This document shows positions 1-8,437 of a DNA stretch of 64,000 nucleotides, one piece after another (position 1 is the stretch's first letter; the number at the start of each line of letters is the position of its first letter). The DNA lies in assembly GCF_018598185.1 (NCBI RefSeq), contig NZ_JAHESC010000029.1, positions 36,903 to 100,902 of the forward strand. The letters run 5' to 3'. Under the pieces are notes generated by a model. The model was not told where the DNA came from and made no database searches. It saw only the letters and a list, made by a program, of their open reading frames with translations. This DNA is from Dawidia soli (GTDB lineage: Bacteria > Bacteroidota > Bacteroidia > Cytophagales > Cyclobacteriaceae). The position numbers were made by a program, and so were the translations under genes.

Positions 1-106
1 CATCTTACAGGTCAGTTGTTATTTACAATACGGCGACCAAGGTAATAAAACGGCTGTTGAATAAAACTCTCAAAATCTGTTTATTTAGGTATTATTCATA
101 CATGCC

Positions 107-1246
107 ATGACAGACGTCGTACGGTTTTATATACTGGCCCATATCCTGATCTCGTTCACGGGTGCGATACTGCTGCTGGCCATCTGGTATAACATCAGCG
201 ATCGGTTCAGGCAGATCCTGCAGGAGGACAATTCGCCCAAACCGTCCGACCGTGGATTGCTGTATTTAAGCCTTGCCATCTTTGTGTGGGTGGCCGCCGG
301 GTGCTGGGCCTACGCAGGAAATGGACTTCAATTCGCGCACACATCATACTTCCAGACAGGTAACAATTTGTTCTCCATTACAAATGACCTCTTTCTATTC
401 CTGGCCCTGTGTTACGCAGATTATGCACCCGAGTTTATTCGTAAACATAAGAGAAATAGAAACCGGATCATTACACTTATATTCGTCACGGCGCTGCTTA
501 CCGGTCTGGTACCCCCCGTGTTGGCAGGAAACAACGCCTGGCATGGGGTAATACTCAGTGCGCTTCCAGACCTGCTGTTGTCCGGCTTTCTGACCTATCT
601 GCTGATCGTCACTTTCTACAGGACGTTTGCGAACCGGGGGCTGAAGATCGTCGCCATTATTTCGGTCATCGCGATTGTCTTTATTTTCGTATCCATTCTG
701 CCCGATGCCTTTCCCGATCTGTACGATGATTTTACCAAGAACCTGATCAAGATCTCGGCCAGGACGTCGTTCATCGCCGTCACCCTGGTACTGGCTACCA
801 GCTGGGTCATTCAGCTCGCAACCACTCCCAAGCCCAACGAGATGATGATCAGCTTTATGGACTGGTCGTTGATCAAGATCACAATCCCCTCCAAGAAGGT
901 TTTCGGTGCCACCATTGAGTTCGGCTCCAAGACCACGCAGTATGTCAACCTGTTCAAGTTTGCGGTGAGAAGGAAGTATGGGAACGAGGCGGCGCAGAGC
1001 ATACTGATCGGGTTGGGCGGAGAGATCAACAATCAAACCTACCTCAGCCGGATCATCGACAACATGAATGAAATCTTGCAATTGGAAGAGGGCCAGAAAC
1101 TGGACCGTAAGGATCTTTTTACATTTATCGGTCAGGGCAGGTATCGGCTGCGGATCGTTCCCGAGAACATCAGGATCGATGAGGCTCTGTTACGGGAATT
1201 TGTCAATTCGCCTGTAAATCAAGAGTATAAGTCCATTGTAACATAA
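107..1246 (+). CDS. Polytopic membrane protein, unknown function
   Basis: Product of 379 residues. The N-terminal two thirds (about residues 5-242) show seven hydrophobic segments spaced like a 7-TM sensor input domain. The last 135 residues are soluble and mixed alpha/beta, so probably cytosolic. I recognise no catalytic motif, and there is no histidine-kinase or GGDEF signature. The ATG at 107 follows an AT-rich leader and gives a first membrane helix within ten residues, which suits a start. The stop codon abuts a 16-bp palindrome that separates it from the amino-acid permease on the same strand. A receptor-like role is possible only by analogy with other 7-TM plus soluble-tail proteins. 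Confidence 0.8.
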   Translation: MTDVVRFYILAHILISFTGAILLLAIWYNISDRFRQILQEDNSPKPSDRGLLYLSLAIFVWVAAGCWAYAGNGLQFAHTSYFQTGNNLFSITNDLFLFLALCYADYAPEFIRKHKRNRNRIITLIFVTALLTGLVPPVLAGNNAWHGVILSALPDLLLSGFLTYLLIVTFYRTFANRGLKIVAIISVIAIVFIFVSILPDAFPDLYDDFTKNLIKISARTSFIAVTLVLATSWVIQLATTPKPNEMMISFMDWSLIKITIPSKKVFGATIEFGSKTTQYVNLFKFAVRRKYGNEAAQSILIGLGGEINNQTYLSRIIDNMNEILQLEEGQKLDRKDLFTFIGQGRYRLRIVPENIRIDEALLREFVNSPVNQEYKSIVT

Positions 1247-1262
1247 TGTAACTGCAGTTACA
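1247..1262. promoter_or_regulatory. 16-bp perfect palindrome between membrane protein and permease
   Basis: TGTAACTGCAGTTACA is perfectly self-complementary and starts immediately after the upstream stop codon. A further TGTAAC half-site lies about 10 bp upstream, inside the end of the preceding gene. There is no loop and no T-run, so it looks more like a dimeric regulator site than a terminator. It sits about 100 bp ahead of the permease start. The regulator is unknown. Confidence 0.4.
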
Positions 1263-1362
1263 GATCCTTTCCGGAGATTACTTTTTGCTATTCTTTGCAA
1301 CAGCGCTGGGGCGCCGCGGGGCTTGCCGCATACTTTTGGCATCACCCTAAACCCCGCGACAC

Positions 1363-2817
1363 ATGGCAAACATCTGGCTGAAAAAGAACATTGACCAACT
1401 TGTAAAAGAAGCTTCCTCCGGCGAAAAGAGCCTGAAGCGAAGTATCGGTGCCATGGGCCTGATAGCCCTCGGCATCGGGGCCATCATCGGCGCCGGGTTG
1501 TTCACCAGTACGGCCGAGGCCATAGCGTTCCATACCGGCCCGGCCGTATCCCTCAGTTTTCTCATCGCGGGCATAGGCTGCGCCCTGGCGGGGTTATGCT
1601 ATGCGGAGTTTGCTTCCATGATCCCCATTGCCGGCAGTGCATACACCTACTCGTATGCCACGATGGGCGAATTCATCGCCTGGATCATCGGCTGGGACCT
1701 GGTCCTGGAATATGGCGTGGCGTCGGCCAAAGTCGCCACATCGTGGTCGGAATATCTCAATAAGCTCCTGGGCAACGTCTTTCATGTTCAGATCCCATAC
1801 CAGTTTTCGCATTCACCGTTTCAATCCTCGGCGGAAGGGATCCAGGGCATCGCAAATTTGCCGGCGCTCTTCATCATCCTGGTATTGTCCCTGGTGTTGA
1901 TACGGGGTGTCAAAGGCTCGTCGCTGGTCAACACCATCATCGTCATCATTAAAGTAGGGATCGTGCTGTTGTTCATCGGCTTCGGCTGGACGTATATAAA
2001 TCCTGCGAATTATACACCCTACCTGCCGGACAATACAACCGGGGCGTCGGGCGAATTTGGCTGGACCGGTATCTTTGCCGGGGCTGGCGTCGTGTTCTTT
2101 GCTTTTATCGGGTTTGATGCGGTGTCTACCGCCGCCCAGGAATCGAAGGATCCGCAGCGCGATATGCCCAAGGGCATCCTGTTGTCGCTGCTGATCTGCG
2201 TGGTGCTGTACATCCTGTTTGCTCACGTACTCGCTGGCGTCGCCAACTACACCGAGTTCAGGACCGTGGGACAGGAAGCCTCCGTTACGTATGTCATCGA
2301 TACCTACATGAAAGGATATGGATGGCTCTCCACATTGGTAACGGTCGCCATACTCGCCGGATTCTCGTCCGTGATCCTCGTCATGCTCATGGGGCAATCA
2401 CGCGTTTTCTTTTCCATGTCAAAAGATGGGCTGGTGCCGAACGTATTTTCGCAGCTGCATCCCGAGTTTAAGACACCCTGGAAATCGAACCAGTTATTTT
2501 TTGTTTTCGTAGGGCTCATCGCAGCCTTCGTTCCCGCTTCCGTGATCTCCGACATGACCGTGATCGGGACACTTTTTGCGTTTGTATTGGTCTGCCTGGG
2601 CATTATCGTTTTGCGTAAAACAAACCCGGCCATTCCCAGACCGTTCCGCACACCCTGGGTTCCTGTGATCCCCATCCTGGGGATCGTTATTTGCAGTGGA
2701 TTGATCTATACCCTGGGCCCTGCCAACTGGCTGCGGTTGATCCTCTGGCTGATCATCGGCGTCTTTATCTACCTCGGCTACGGAATGAAAAACAGCAAGC
2801 TGCAAAAGGAATCCTGA
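1363..2817 (+). CDS. APC-family amino acid permease (CAT/YhdG-like)
   Basis: Secondary transporter of 484 residues with about 12 membrane helices. The first helix contains GIGAIIGAGLF (about residues 37-47), the substrate-binding unwound-helix signature of the amino acid-polyamine-organocation superfamily. FAFIGFDAVST and EESKDPQRDMPKG-like loops (FIGFDAV, then ESKDPQRDMPKG near residue 265) are typical of the cationic amino acid transporter branch. Cytosolic N-terminus. It probably imports amino acids with protons; the substrate cannot be read from sequence. It is preceded by the palindrome at 1247-1262 and converges with the M28 peptidase only 17 bp downstream. Confidence 0.93.
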   Translation: MANIWLKKNIDQLVKEASSGEKSLKRSIGAMGLIALGIGAIIGAGLFTSTAEAIAFHTGPAVSLSFLIAGIGCALAGLCYAEFASMIPIAGSAYTYSYATMGEFIAWIIGWDLVLEYGVASAKVATSWSEYLNKLLGNVFHVQIPYQFSHSPFQSSAEGIQGIANLPALFIILVLSLVLIRGVKGSSLVNTIIVIIKVGIVLLFIGFGWTYINPANYTPYLPDNTTGASGEFGWTGIFAGAGVVFFAFIGFDAVSTAAQESKDPQRDMPKGILLSLLICVVLYILFAHVLAGVANYTEFRTVGQEASVTYVIDTYMKGYGWLSTLVTVAILAGFSSVILVMLMGQSRVFFSMSKDGLVPNVFSQLHPEFKTPWKSNQLFFVFVGLIAAFVPASVISDMTVIGTLFAFVLVCLGIIVLRKTNPAIPRPFRTPWVPVIPILGIVICSGLIYTLGPANWLRLILWLIIGVFIYLGYGMKNSKLQKES

Positions 2818-2834
2818 GTATCCGGCGCGGGTGG

Positions 2835-3788
2835 TTAATTCGTCCAGACAAAATCCATCTTGGGCTGGTCCATGGAGTTGTCGATCACCTGGCGCTCGAT
2901 CTCCAGGATAGACTGCAGTGCGGCATAATCAACCTTGTCAGCGTCGTCGCCCGGCATGTGATAGTCGGGGTGGCCGCCGGTATGAAAGAAAAGGACAGGG
3001 ATGTTCTTTTTGTAAAAGGATGTCTGGTCGGAGCCGCCGTTCCCGTCTTTGCCCGTATAAAACTTGATGTCGCTTTTAACGCCTTCAAAGATTGCGGGAA
3101 ACAGCGAGCTTGTACCATAGCCGATCACGGCAACGCCGTTTTCAGGATTGTAGCGACCGATCATATCCATGTTCAGCATCCACTGGATGTTCTCCAACGG
3201 CAGGGTAGGGTGGTTGGTAAAATACTTCGACCCAACGAGCCCCAGCTCCTCGGCGCCAAACGCAATGAAGAGCAGGTTGTATTTCTCCCGCACGTTGTTG
3301 GTCGCATAATGCCGGGCAAGCTCCAGCAGTCCGGCAACACCCGACGCATTGTCATCCGCGCCGTTGTGGATCTTACCGACCCCCAGCGAGTCCTTCGAGC
3401 TGCCCTGGCGTCCTTCGCCCAGGTGATCGTAATGTGCGCCGACAACAACCGTATAGGTCCCACCGTTGTCCAGGAAACCAATGATATTGTCTGCCTGACG
3501 GATGCTGTCTTTTACGACCACCCGCTTTACCTTCGCTTCAAACGTCTGGCGGTAGCCTTTTTCGCCCTTGGGCGCCAGGCCATATTTTTTGAACTCCTTT
3601 TCGATATAATCGGCCGCCTTTTTCACCTGTTTGGAGCCCGTGCCCCGGCCTTTCATCTTGTCGTCCGCCAGGTAATAAATATGCCTCCTGAGCTGATCCC
3701 GGTTGATCTGCGCGAAGGAAAAATAGCTCAGGAAGATAAACGACGACAACAGGAAAGCTGCTTTATGGTAAGCCAGGACTCTTCTCAT
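2835..3788 (-). CDS. Secreted M28-family zinc metallopeptidase
   Basis: Exported aminopeptidase-like enzyme, 317 residues from the chosen start. A signal peptide of about 26 residues ends at FAQ. All M28 di-zinc residues are visible: H119 and D121 in AHYDH, D146 in GADDNASG, the E180-E181 pair in GAEELG, D208 in NMDMIG and H277 in DYHMPGD. An upstream in-frame start at 3899 would add 37 residues, but it overlaps the promoter elements at 3868-3900 and would hide the signal peptide, so 3788 is preferred. Likely releases N-terminal amino acids from peptides in the periplasm or outside the cell. Monocistronic, convergent with the permease. Confidence 0.93.
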   Translation of the reverse strand: MRRVLAYHKAAFLLSSFIFLSYFSFAQINRDQLRRHIYYLADDKMKGRGTGSKQVKKAADYIEKEFKKYGLAPKGEKGYRQTFEAKVKRVVVKDSIRQADNIIGFLDNGGTYTVVVGAHYDHLGEGRQGSSKDSLGVGKIHNGADDNASGVAGLLELARHYATNNVREKYNLLFIAFGAEELGLVGSKYFTNHPTLPLENIQWMLNMDMIGRYNPENGVAVIGYGTSSLFPAIFEGVKSDIKFYTGKDGNGGSDQTSFYKKNIPVLFFHTGGHPDYHMPGDDADKVDYAALQSILEIERQVIDNSMDQPKMDFVWTN

Positions 3789-3867
3789 GGGAAAGTGGAA
3801 TAATAAATATGGCAAGCGTTGTACGGACCGGATTAGCAGGCCGCGTCTTGATGGTGATAATCCGGGC

Positions 3868-3900
3868 CAAAGATAAGACTTGCGGTGGTATCGGAACAAA
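3868..3900 (-). promoter_or_regulatory. Bacteroidota-type promoter for the M28 peptidase
   Basis: On the minus strand TTTG (3900-3897), a 21-bp spacer and TATCTTTG (3875-3868) match the primary-sigma consensus of Bacteroidota (TTTG at -33, TAnnTTTG at -7). The predicted transcript would begin near 3862 and carry a leader of about 70 nt before the start at 3788. Confidence 0.6.
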
Positions 3901-3993
3901 CGAAGGTTAAAAGTTTAAATTTTACTACTTTACCCTGCCACCCGGCACCTGCCCGAGGATGGCACCGTCACCCTGTTGTAAAATAACACACCC

Positions 3994-4869
3994 ATGCAGA
4001 AAAAGTATAACCTGAAATCGTTCAATCTATACGAGTTCCTGAAGCACCAGAATGCGCACAGCCCCAGCCTGCCGTTCTTCCTGGCCGACAGTCATACCTA
4101 CCGGAGTGCCCACGTCAATTTTCCGTTCAGAACATTTTCCTACGGGCTCGGCGTGACCTATAACGGCGTCAGCAAAGACGACGTCTTTCGGATCGGCAGC
4201 ACAGACTATAATCTGAAAGCCGGCAGCCTAACGACAGTAGGCCCCGGGTTGGTTTGCCAGTGGACTGGCAACTACAACGCAGAACACGACACGGTATACT
4301 TTACCGAGGAACTGTTTGCCAGCATGCAGGGCAAATCGTTTTTGCAGGCGTTGTCGTTCTTTTTTCACGGCGGGAACCATGTCATCCAGCTGACCGCCGA
4401 GCAGGTCAGGAAAATGAAGTCGGCGTTCGCGCTGCTCAAAGCGGTAAAGGACGAGAAAGAGGCTATTCCCGGCGTCGTGCATACCATTCTGATGCTGGCC
4501 AATACCTATCACTCCATTCAGAACGACAAGCTCAAAAGCGCCGGGGGGTCCCGGCGGGAAGAGATCGCTCAGAAGTTCAGAAAGCTGGTGGCGCAGGACT
4601 TCAGCAAGCATAAGGAAGTAGCTTACTATGCCAAAAGCCTGAACATTACCCCCAAATACCTGAGCGAAGTGCTGCAAATAGAGCTGGGCAAGTCTGCCAA
4701 GACGTTCATCGACGAGTTTGTGATGATGGAGGCGAAAAGTTTACTCAGGCAAACCACCATGTCCATACAGGAAATCTGCCACTGGCTGGGTTTTGACGAT
4801 GCATCGCATTTCACCAAGTCCTTTAAGAAAATGGCAAAAATCACACCCTCGGACTACCGCAAAGGGTAG
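3994..4869 (+). CDS. AraC-family transcriptional regulator
   Basis: Regulator of 291 residues. The C-terminal 100 residues form the double helix-turn-helix of AraC/XylS proteins: first HTH around NITPKYLSEVL (near 214), second around SIQEICHWLGFDDASHFTKSF, ending in ITPSDYRK. The N-terminal 180 residues would form the cupin-like effector domain. It lies 90 bp upstream of the epoxide hydrolase in the same direction and may control it. The ligand is unknown. Divergent from the M28 peptidase. Confidence 0.9.
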   Translation: MQKKYNLKSFNLYEFLKHQNAHSPSLPFFLADSHTYRSAHVNFPFRTFSYGLGVTYNGVSKDDVFRIGSTDYNLKAGSLTTVGPGLVCQWTGNYNAEHDTVYFTEELFASMQGKSFLQALSFFFHGGNHVIQLTAEQVRKMKSAFALLKAVKDEKEAIPGVVHTILMLANTYHSIQNDKLKSAGGSRREEIAQKFRKLVAQDFSKHKEVAYYAKSLNITPKYLSEVLQIELGKSAKTFIDEFVMMEAKSLLRQTTMSIQEICHWLGFDDASHFTKSFKKMAKITPSDYRKG

Positions 4870-4930
4870 ATACCGAAATTTGTACCATTTATCCCGGCAT
4901 GTGGCCTAACAGCATGCTGGCGCCGACCGG

Positions 4931-4938
4931 TAGCTTTG
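4931..4938 (+). promoter_or_regulatory. Putative -7 element ahead of epoxide hydrolase
   Basis: TAGCTTTG matches TAnnTTTG exactly and lies 21 bp before the ATG at 4960. No clean TTTG is present 19-21 bp further upstream, so a helper protein (perhaps the adjacent AraC regulator) may be needed. An alternative TTG start at 4936 would fall inside this element, which argues against that start. Confidence 0.35.
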
Positions 4939-4959
4939 TTCTATAGTAACCCCCAACCT

Positions 4960-6159
4960 ATGAACAAATGGTATGTCGTTATGTTTGTGCTGCTCACGTC
5001 GGGCAGCGCGTGTTATTCACAATCTAAAAAAACACCTGTCATGAAACATGTAACCGAGTTTAAAGTAGCGATCCCGCAACCCGTAGTAGACGATTTGAAG
5101 AGCCGTTTGAAGAACACCCGTTGGCCCGGCGAAGCCGAGGGCTCTGGCTGGAATTTCGGCACCAGCGAAAGCTACCTGCGCGGGCTGGTCAACTATTGGC
5201 TCACGCAATACGACTGGCGTGAGCAAGAAGCCCAGCTCAATAAATATCCACAATACATTGCCGACGTGCACGGTGTGAAGGTTCATTTTCAATACATAAA
5301 AGGAACGGGCAAAAATGCCAAACCGCTCATTCTCACCCATGGCTGGCCCGACAGCTACCACCGCTTTCATAAGATCATCCCGCTGCTGACCCAGGGCGAG
5401 CAAAGCTTCGATCTCGTCATACCGTCCATTCCCGGTTTCGGATTCTCCGACAAGACTCCGATGACCAGCGAGGCCGTGGCCGACCTGTGGAAAGCATTGA
5501 TGACCGAGAACCTGGGCTATGACAAATTCTACGCCGCCGGCGGTGATATCGGTATGGGCGTGACCAAGGCACTGGCGTCGAAATATGCCGGCGTGGTAGC
5601 CGGTGTTCATTTTACCGACGTGGGCTACCCCATGGGGCAGGAAGATCCTGCGACCATGACCGAAGCCGAAAAGCAATTCGCCCAGTTCGTACAGCAATGG
5701 TGGTATTCCGAAGGCGCCTACGCCATGGTACACGCCACCAAGCCGCAGTCGATCGCCTATGGTCTGAACGATTCCCCTGCGGGCCTGGCCGCCTGGGTGC
5801 TGAGCTTTGCCAACGCCGGGGCTACGCCCGAGCTGATCGAACCGGCATTCGGCGGACGCGATGCGCTGCTCACCAATATCATGATCTATTGGGTGACACA
5901 AACGGTGGCGACGTCGGTGCGGATGTATAAGGCCGAAGCGATTGCCCAATGGAGTGGCGGGCAACCCCTGCAGAAAAGCACGGTGCCGGCCGGCGTCTCC
6001 GTGTTCCCGCGCGAAGCGCAGTTCCCCAAAGAATGGGCTGAGCGGTTTGTAAACGTGACCAGCTTCCGCAAAATGAAAGAAGGCGGACACTTTGCCGCCC
6101 TGGAAGTACCCGATGCCTTTGCCGGCGAGCTCCGGACGTTCTTCTATAGCATTCAATAA
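4960..6159 (+). CDS. Secreted epoxide hydrolase family protein (alpha/beta hydrolase)
   Basis: Protein of 399 residues. A signal peptide of about 20 residues is followed by the EHN domain typical of microsomal-type epoxide hydrolases (FKVAIPQPVVDDLKSRL, then RWPGE). The alpha/beta hydrolase core shows the oxyanion motif HGWP (127-130), the nucleophile D196 in GGDIGMG and the terminal H377 in GGHFAALEVPD. It would open epoxides to diols through an alkyl-enzyme ester. The substrate is unknown. A TTG start 24 bp upstream was rejected because it overlaps a promoter-like element and displaces the signal peptide. The Cys at residue 18 does not form a good lipobox. A strong hairpin follows the stop. 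Confidence 0.88.
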   Translation: MNKWYVVMFVLLTSGSACYSQSKKTPVMKHVTEFKVAIPQPVVDDLKSRLKNTRWPGEAEGSGWNFGTSESYLRGLVNYWLTQYDWREQEAQLNKYPQYIADVHGVKVHFQYIKGTGKNAKPLILTHGWPDSYHRFHKIIPLLTQGEQSFDLVIPSIPGFGFSDKTPMTSEAVADLWKALMTENLGYDKFYAAGGDIGMGVTKALASKYAGVVAGVHFTDVGYPMGQEDPATMTEAEKQFAQFVQQWWYSEGAYAMVHATKPQSIAYGLNDSPAGLAAWVLSFANAGATPELIEPAFGGRDALLTNIMIYWVTQTVATSVRMYKAEAIAQWSGGQPLQKSTVPAGVSVFPREAQFPKEWAERFVNVTSFRKMKEGGHFAALEVPDAFAGELRTFFYSIQ

Positions 6160-6167
6160 AATCAACG

Positions 6168-6192
6168 GGGTGCCGATGCGTCGGCACCCTTT
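6168..6192 (+). terminator. Rho-independent terminator after epoxide hydrolase
   Basis: GGGTGCCGA, loop TGCG, TCGGCACCC gives a perfect 9-bp stem followed by TTTC. It starts 9 bp after the hydrolase stop. The remaining bases up to 6454 contain no credible gene. Confidence 0.75.
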
Positions 6193-6454
6193 CAATCCTT
6201 CGATCCCATGGCGTAAATAGCGTTTGGTGCAAAGACAGAATTCTCCGAGCTTATTACGCTTGTCATCAAATACTAATAGATATTCCCATCCGGTCTTGTC
6301 GCAGAATCCATAGATGCCGCACCAGAGGTTAGCAGACCGGGTCTCTACAAAAGTTTTATATGGTTCATAATCCCCTTGTTAATTTAGATATAATTCTGCA
6401 AGCAGGGCCGCATCCATCCGTAGGATCAGTGATATTCAGTCGAGCGTTCGACCG

Positions 6455-6829
6455 TTATTTAATCCTCACAAGCTCCCCGTCGTCAAAGCCCGTTGTGATA
6501 GCCTTTGCATTCTTCAAAAATGACTTTTTGAAATCGCTGGACGCCACGTACGCTTCCAGCATCGCTACTGCTTTTTCAAGCACTTTGTCCCATTTGATCT
6601 TCTTTACTTCGGCAGGGGGAATGACCAGGTACTTTTCAGAGGGGCCATAGTCGTCCGCAGTAGCCCGGTCGTCGTCATCGGGATCATATACCTTTGCGCC
6701 GACAAGGTACACGCCATATCCTTTGTCTGTTTGAAACAGCCCAAAGTTGAACGCTACAATGTTCTTTGGGATTTTTTCAGTCGCCGTTATGCTGGCGATC
6801 CAGTCGGCAAATTCTTCTTTAAACGTCAT
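6455..6829 (-). CDS. Small acidic hypothetical protein
   Basis: Protein of 124 residues, not recognised. There is no signal peptide or membrane segment, and it has mixed alpha/beta character. A central acidic patch (DPDDDDR followed by ATADDYGPSEKYL) and a KKIKWDKVLEKAVAMLEAYV helix stand out. The composition resembles small cytosolic immunity or DUF proteins, but I see no diagnostic motif. It is isolated: hairpin 6168-6192 on one side, an AT-rich divergent gap on the other. Confidence 0.7.
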   Translation of the reverse strand: MTFKEEFADWIASITATEKIPKNIVAFNFGLFQTDKGYGVYLVGAKVYDPDDDDRATADDYGPSEKYLVIPPAEVKKIKWDKVLEKAVAMLEAYVASSDFKKSFLKNAKAITTGFDDGELVRIK

Positions 6830-7063
6830 ATGTTTTGTATTGACACAATGTTGGCGATTGTAGCAACGGTCAGGCCCGGCGCCTCTGAATAACGATTGTA
6901 CAGCTACAACTTACTATAAAATCGCCATATTTGCCTCGTTTTTCAATCACAAGCCTTGAAAAAACACCTATAGATGCGAGGTTCGTATGGTAGTCACAGC
7001 GACAGGCAGGGACTTGTCGGTGCCCGCCTCCAATATTATCTTGCATACCGAAAAATAGCCCTG

Positions 7064-7702
7064 ATGAACTACCCCGGCGCAGTCATAACGATCATACTAT
7101 TGTTCCTTTCGGTGTGCGCACAAGCGCAAACACGTGGAAAGAAAGATTATTGGCCTCTGTGGACATACAACCAAAAGAATATCCGGGTTCATGGAATATC
7201 GGTGGGACTGGGGTTTGAGAATCCGGAAAAAAGAGCGAGTGCGACGAATGGCATACGAATGGAATTAATCGGCTGGGGCGTTGCCATTCCCCTGATGTCT
7301 CAGGCGCCATCGATCGTGCGGGATAGCGCGGACTCTGCGCCGGTTTCGGAGAGAATAAACGGCCTGAGCCTGTCAGCCTCCGGAACGGCCTGTGAGTGCA
7401 CGGTAAATGGCATCAATGTTGGATTAATCGGGCACATCAACTATCAGGTAAATGGCGTTACAGCTTCCGCATTCGCGAATGCTGCACGTATACACAACGG
7501 TGTCCAGCTTGCCCTGATTGCAAACAACGCGCGTATACATAACGGCATCCAGGTTGCCTTTATCGCCAACGAAAGCCTTCAGACCAAAGGTTTGCAAATA
7601 GGCGCATTTAATACAACAAAGAAACTCCGGGGTGTTCAGTTGGGACTTTGGAATGTCAACGACAGGCGTAAGTTGCCGCTGATCAACTGGAACTTCAGGT
7701 AG
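7064..7702 (+). CDS. Exported surface-repeat protein (LA_2272-like)
   Basis: Protein of 212 residues. A signal peptide ends near AQAQ (residue 22). The second half carries tandem repeats of about 14-16 residues, each with NG(V/I/L)Q-(hydrophobic)-A/G-x-I/F-AN, for example ARIHNGVQLALIANN then ARIHNGIQVAFIANE. This is the pattern of the LA_2272 surface-repeat family seen in Leptospira and Bacteroidota. The repeats probably form a beta-helix. A more upstream start at 6974 would add 30 hydrophilic residues ahead of the signal peptide, so the ATG at 7064 is preferred. It is followed after 29 bp by another same-strand hypothetical gene. Confidence 0.8.
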   Translation: MNYPGAVITIILLFLSVCAQAQTRGKKDYWPLWTYNQKNIRVHGISVGLGFENPEKRASATNGIRMELIGWGVAIPLMSQAPSIVRDSADSAPVSERINGLSLSASGTACECTVNGINVGLIGHINYQVNGVTASAFANAARIHNGVQLALIANNARIHNGIQVAFIANESLQTKGLQIGAFNTTKKLRGVQLGLWNVNDRRKLPLINWNFR

Positions 7703-7731
7703 TAATCACTCTTTTTTTATCAAACGAAACC

Positions 7732-8397
7732 ATGACGCGACCACCTATCGACGATCTGTTTTTTGAGTTTTACGGCTACTATCCCGCCCCGCCCGGACAG
7801 GGGTTTGGTATGCTCGTATCCGCGGCATTTAAACTGTTGGCCGGCCAGGAGGTTCCGTTCGACAAAACATGGGATGACCGCAAAACAGGGCAGACCGCGA
7901 CCGAAGCAGACGAAAAAGGCGGGATCACCCGGATCAACCTGAAAATGGTCATGCATGTGGCCGAGTATGAACAGGGCGACTTTTCACTCCTCTTTACCGA
8001 CGAAGCGGTAGACAAGCTCGCACAGCGTGAGCCCGGGGACGTAACCCTGACCTCTGAAATTCAAACCTTCTACGACGCCAGCGGAAATATCACGGCTACG
8101 CTGGACACGCTGGGAGACCTGGTCTCTGCCGCCGCGATCGGCGACGATGACTTCACGGCCAGCGGCACCTGGGACCTAGCCGGTCAATACCTGAAATACA
8201 ACGGACAACTATACGGTGTTCTGGGAGTCGAGTACAACGTTCCGGTCAGGGCGGTGAAGTATAGGATTGTGATCGAATCCGACGGAATGGCGAAACTGTT
8301 CGTAACATCGGCGTCCGGAGAAATGGATAAATTGATCAAGGAAGTTGATCTGCGAAGAGCGGCATTTAAAGACGGTAAAGTAGGGATAGCCGTTTGA
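7732..8397 (+). CDS. Hypothetical cytosolic protein
   Basis: Protein of 221 residues with no signal peptide and no membrane helix; acidic, mixed secondary structure. I do not recognise the family. It starts 29 bp after the surface-repeat gene, so the two may be cotranscribed, and ends at a strong bidirectional hairpin. The region TFYDASGNITATLDTLGDL and the closing LIKEVDLRRAAFKDGKVGIAV look like ordinary folded-domain sequence. Confidence 0.78.
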   Translation: MTRPPIDDLFFEFYGYYPAPPGQGFGMLVSAAFKLLAGQEVPFDKTWDDRKTGQTATEADEKGGITRINLKMVMHVAEYEQGDFSLLFTDEAVDKLAQREPGDVTLTSEIQTFYDASGNITATLDTLGDLVSAAAIGDDDFTASGTWDLAGQYLKYNGQLYGVLGVEYNVPVRAVKYRIVIESDGMAKLFVTSASGEMDKLIKEVDLRRAAFKDGKVGIAV

Positions 8398-8400
8398 GAA

Positions 8401-8434
8401 AGCCTGGAATCTTTTTTTGATTCCAGGCTTTTTA
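8401..8434. terminator. Bidirectional terminator
   Basis: AGCCTGGAATC, a loop of seven T, and GATTCCAGGCT form a perfect 11-bp stem flanked by T-rich sequence on the + side and an A/T tract on the - side. It separates two convergent genes and ends just before the stop of the FtsX permease. Confidence 0.85.
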
Positions 8435-8437
8435 CTT

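Noticed and set aside
2691..3803. 370-codon plus-strand frame
   Set aside because: Opposite the M28 peptidase, which has all metal ligands and a signal peptide on the minus strand.
5017..6195. 392-codon minus-strand frame
   Set aside because: Antisense of the epoxide hydrolase, whose catalytic residues are complete on the plus strand.
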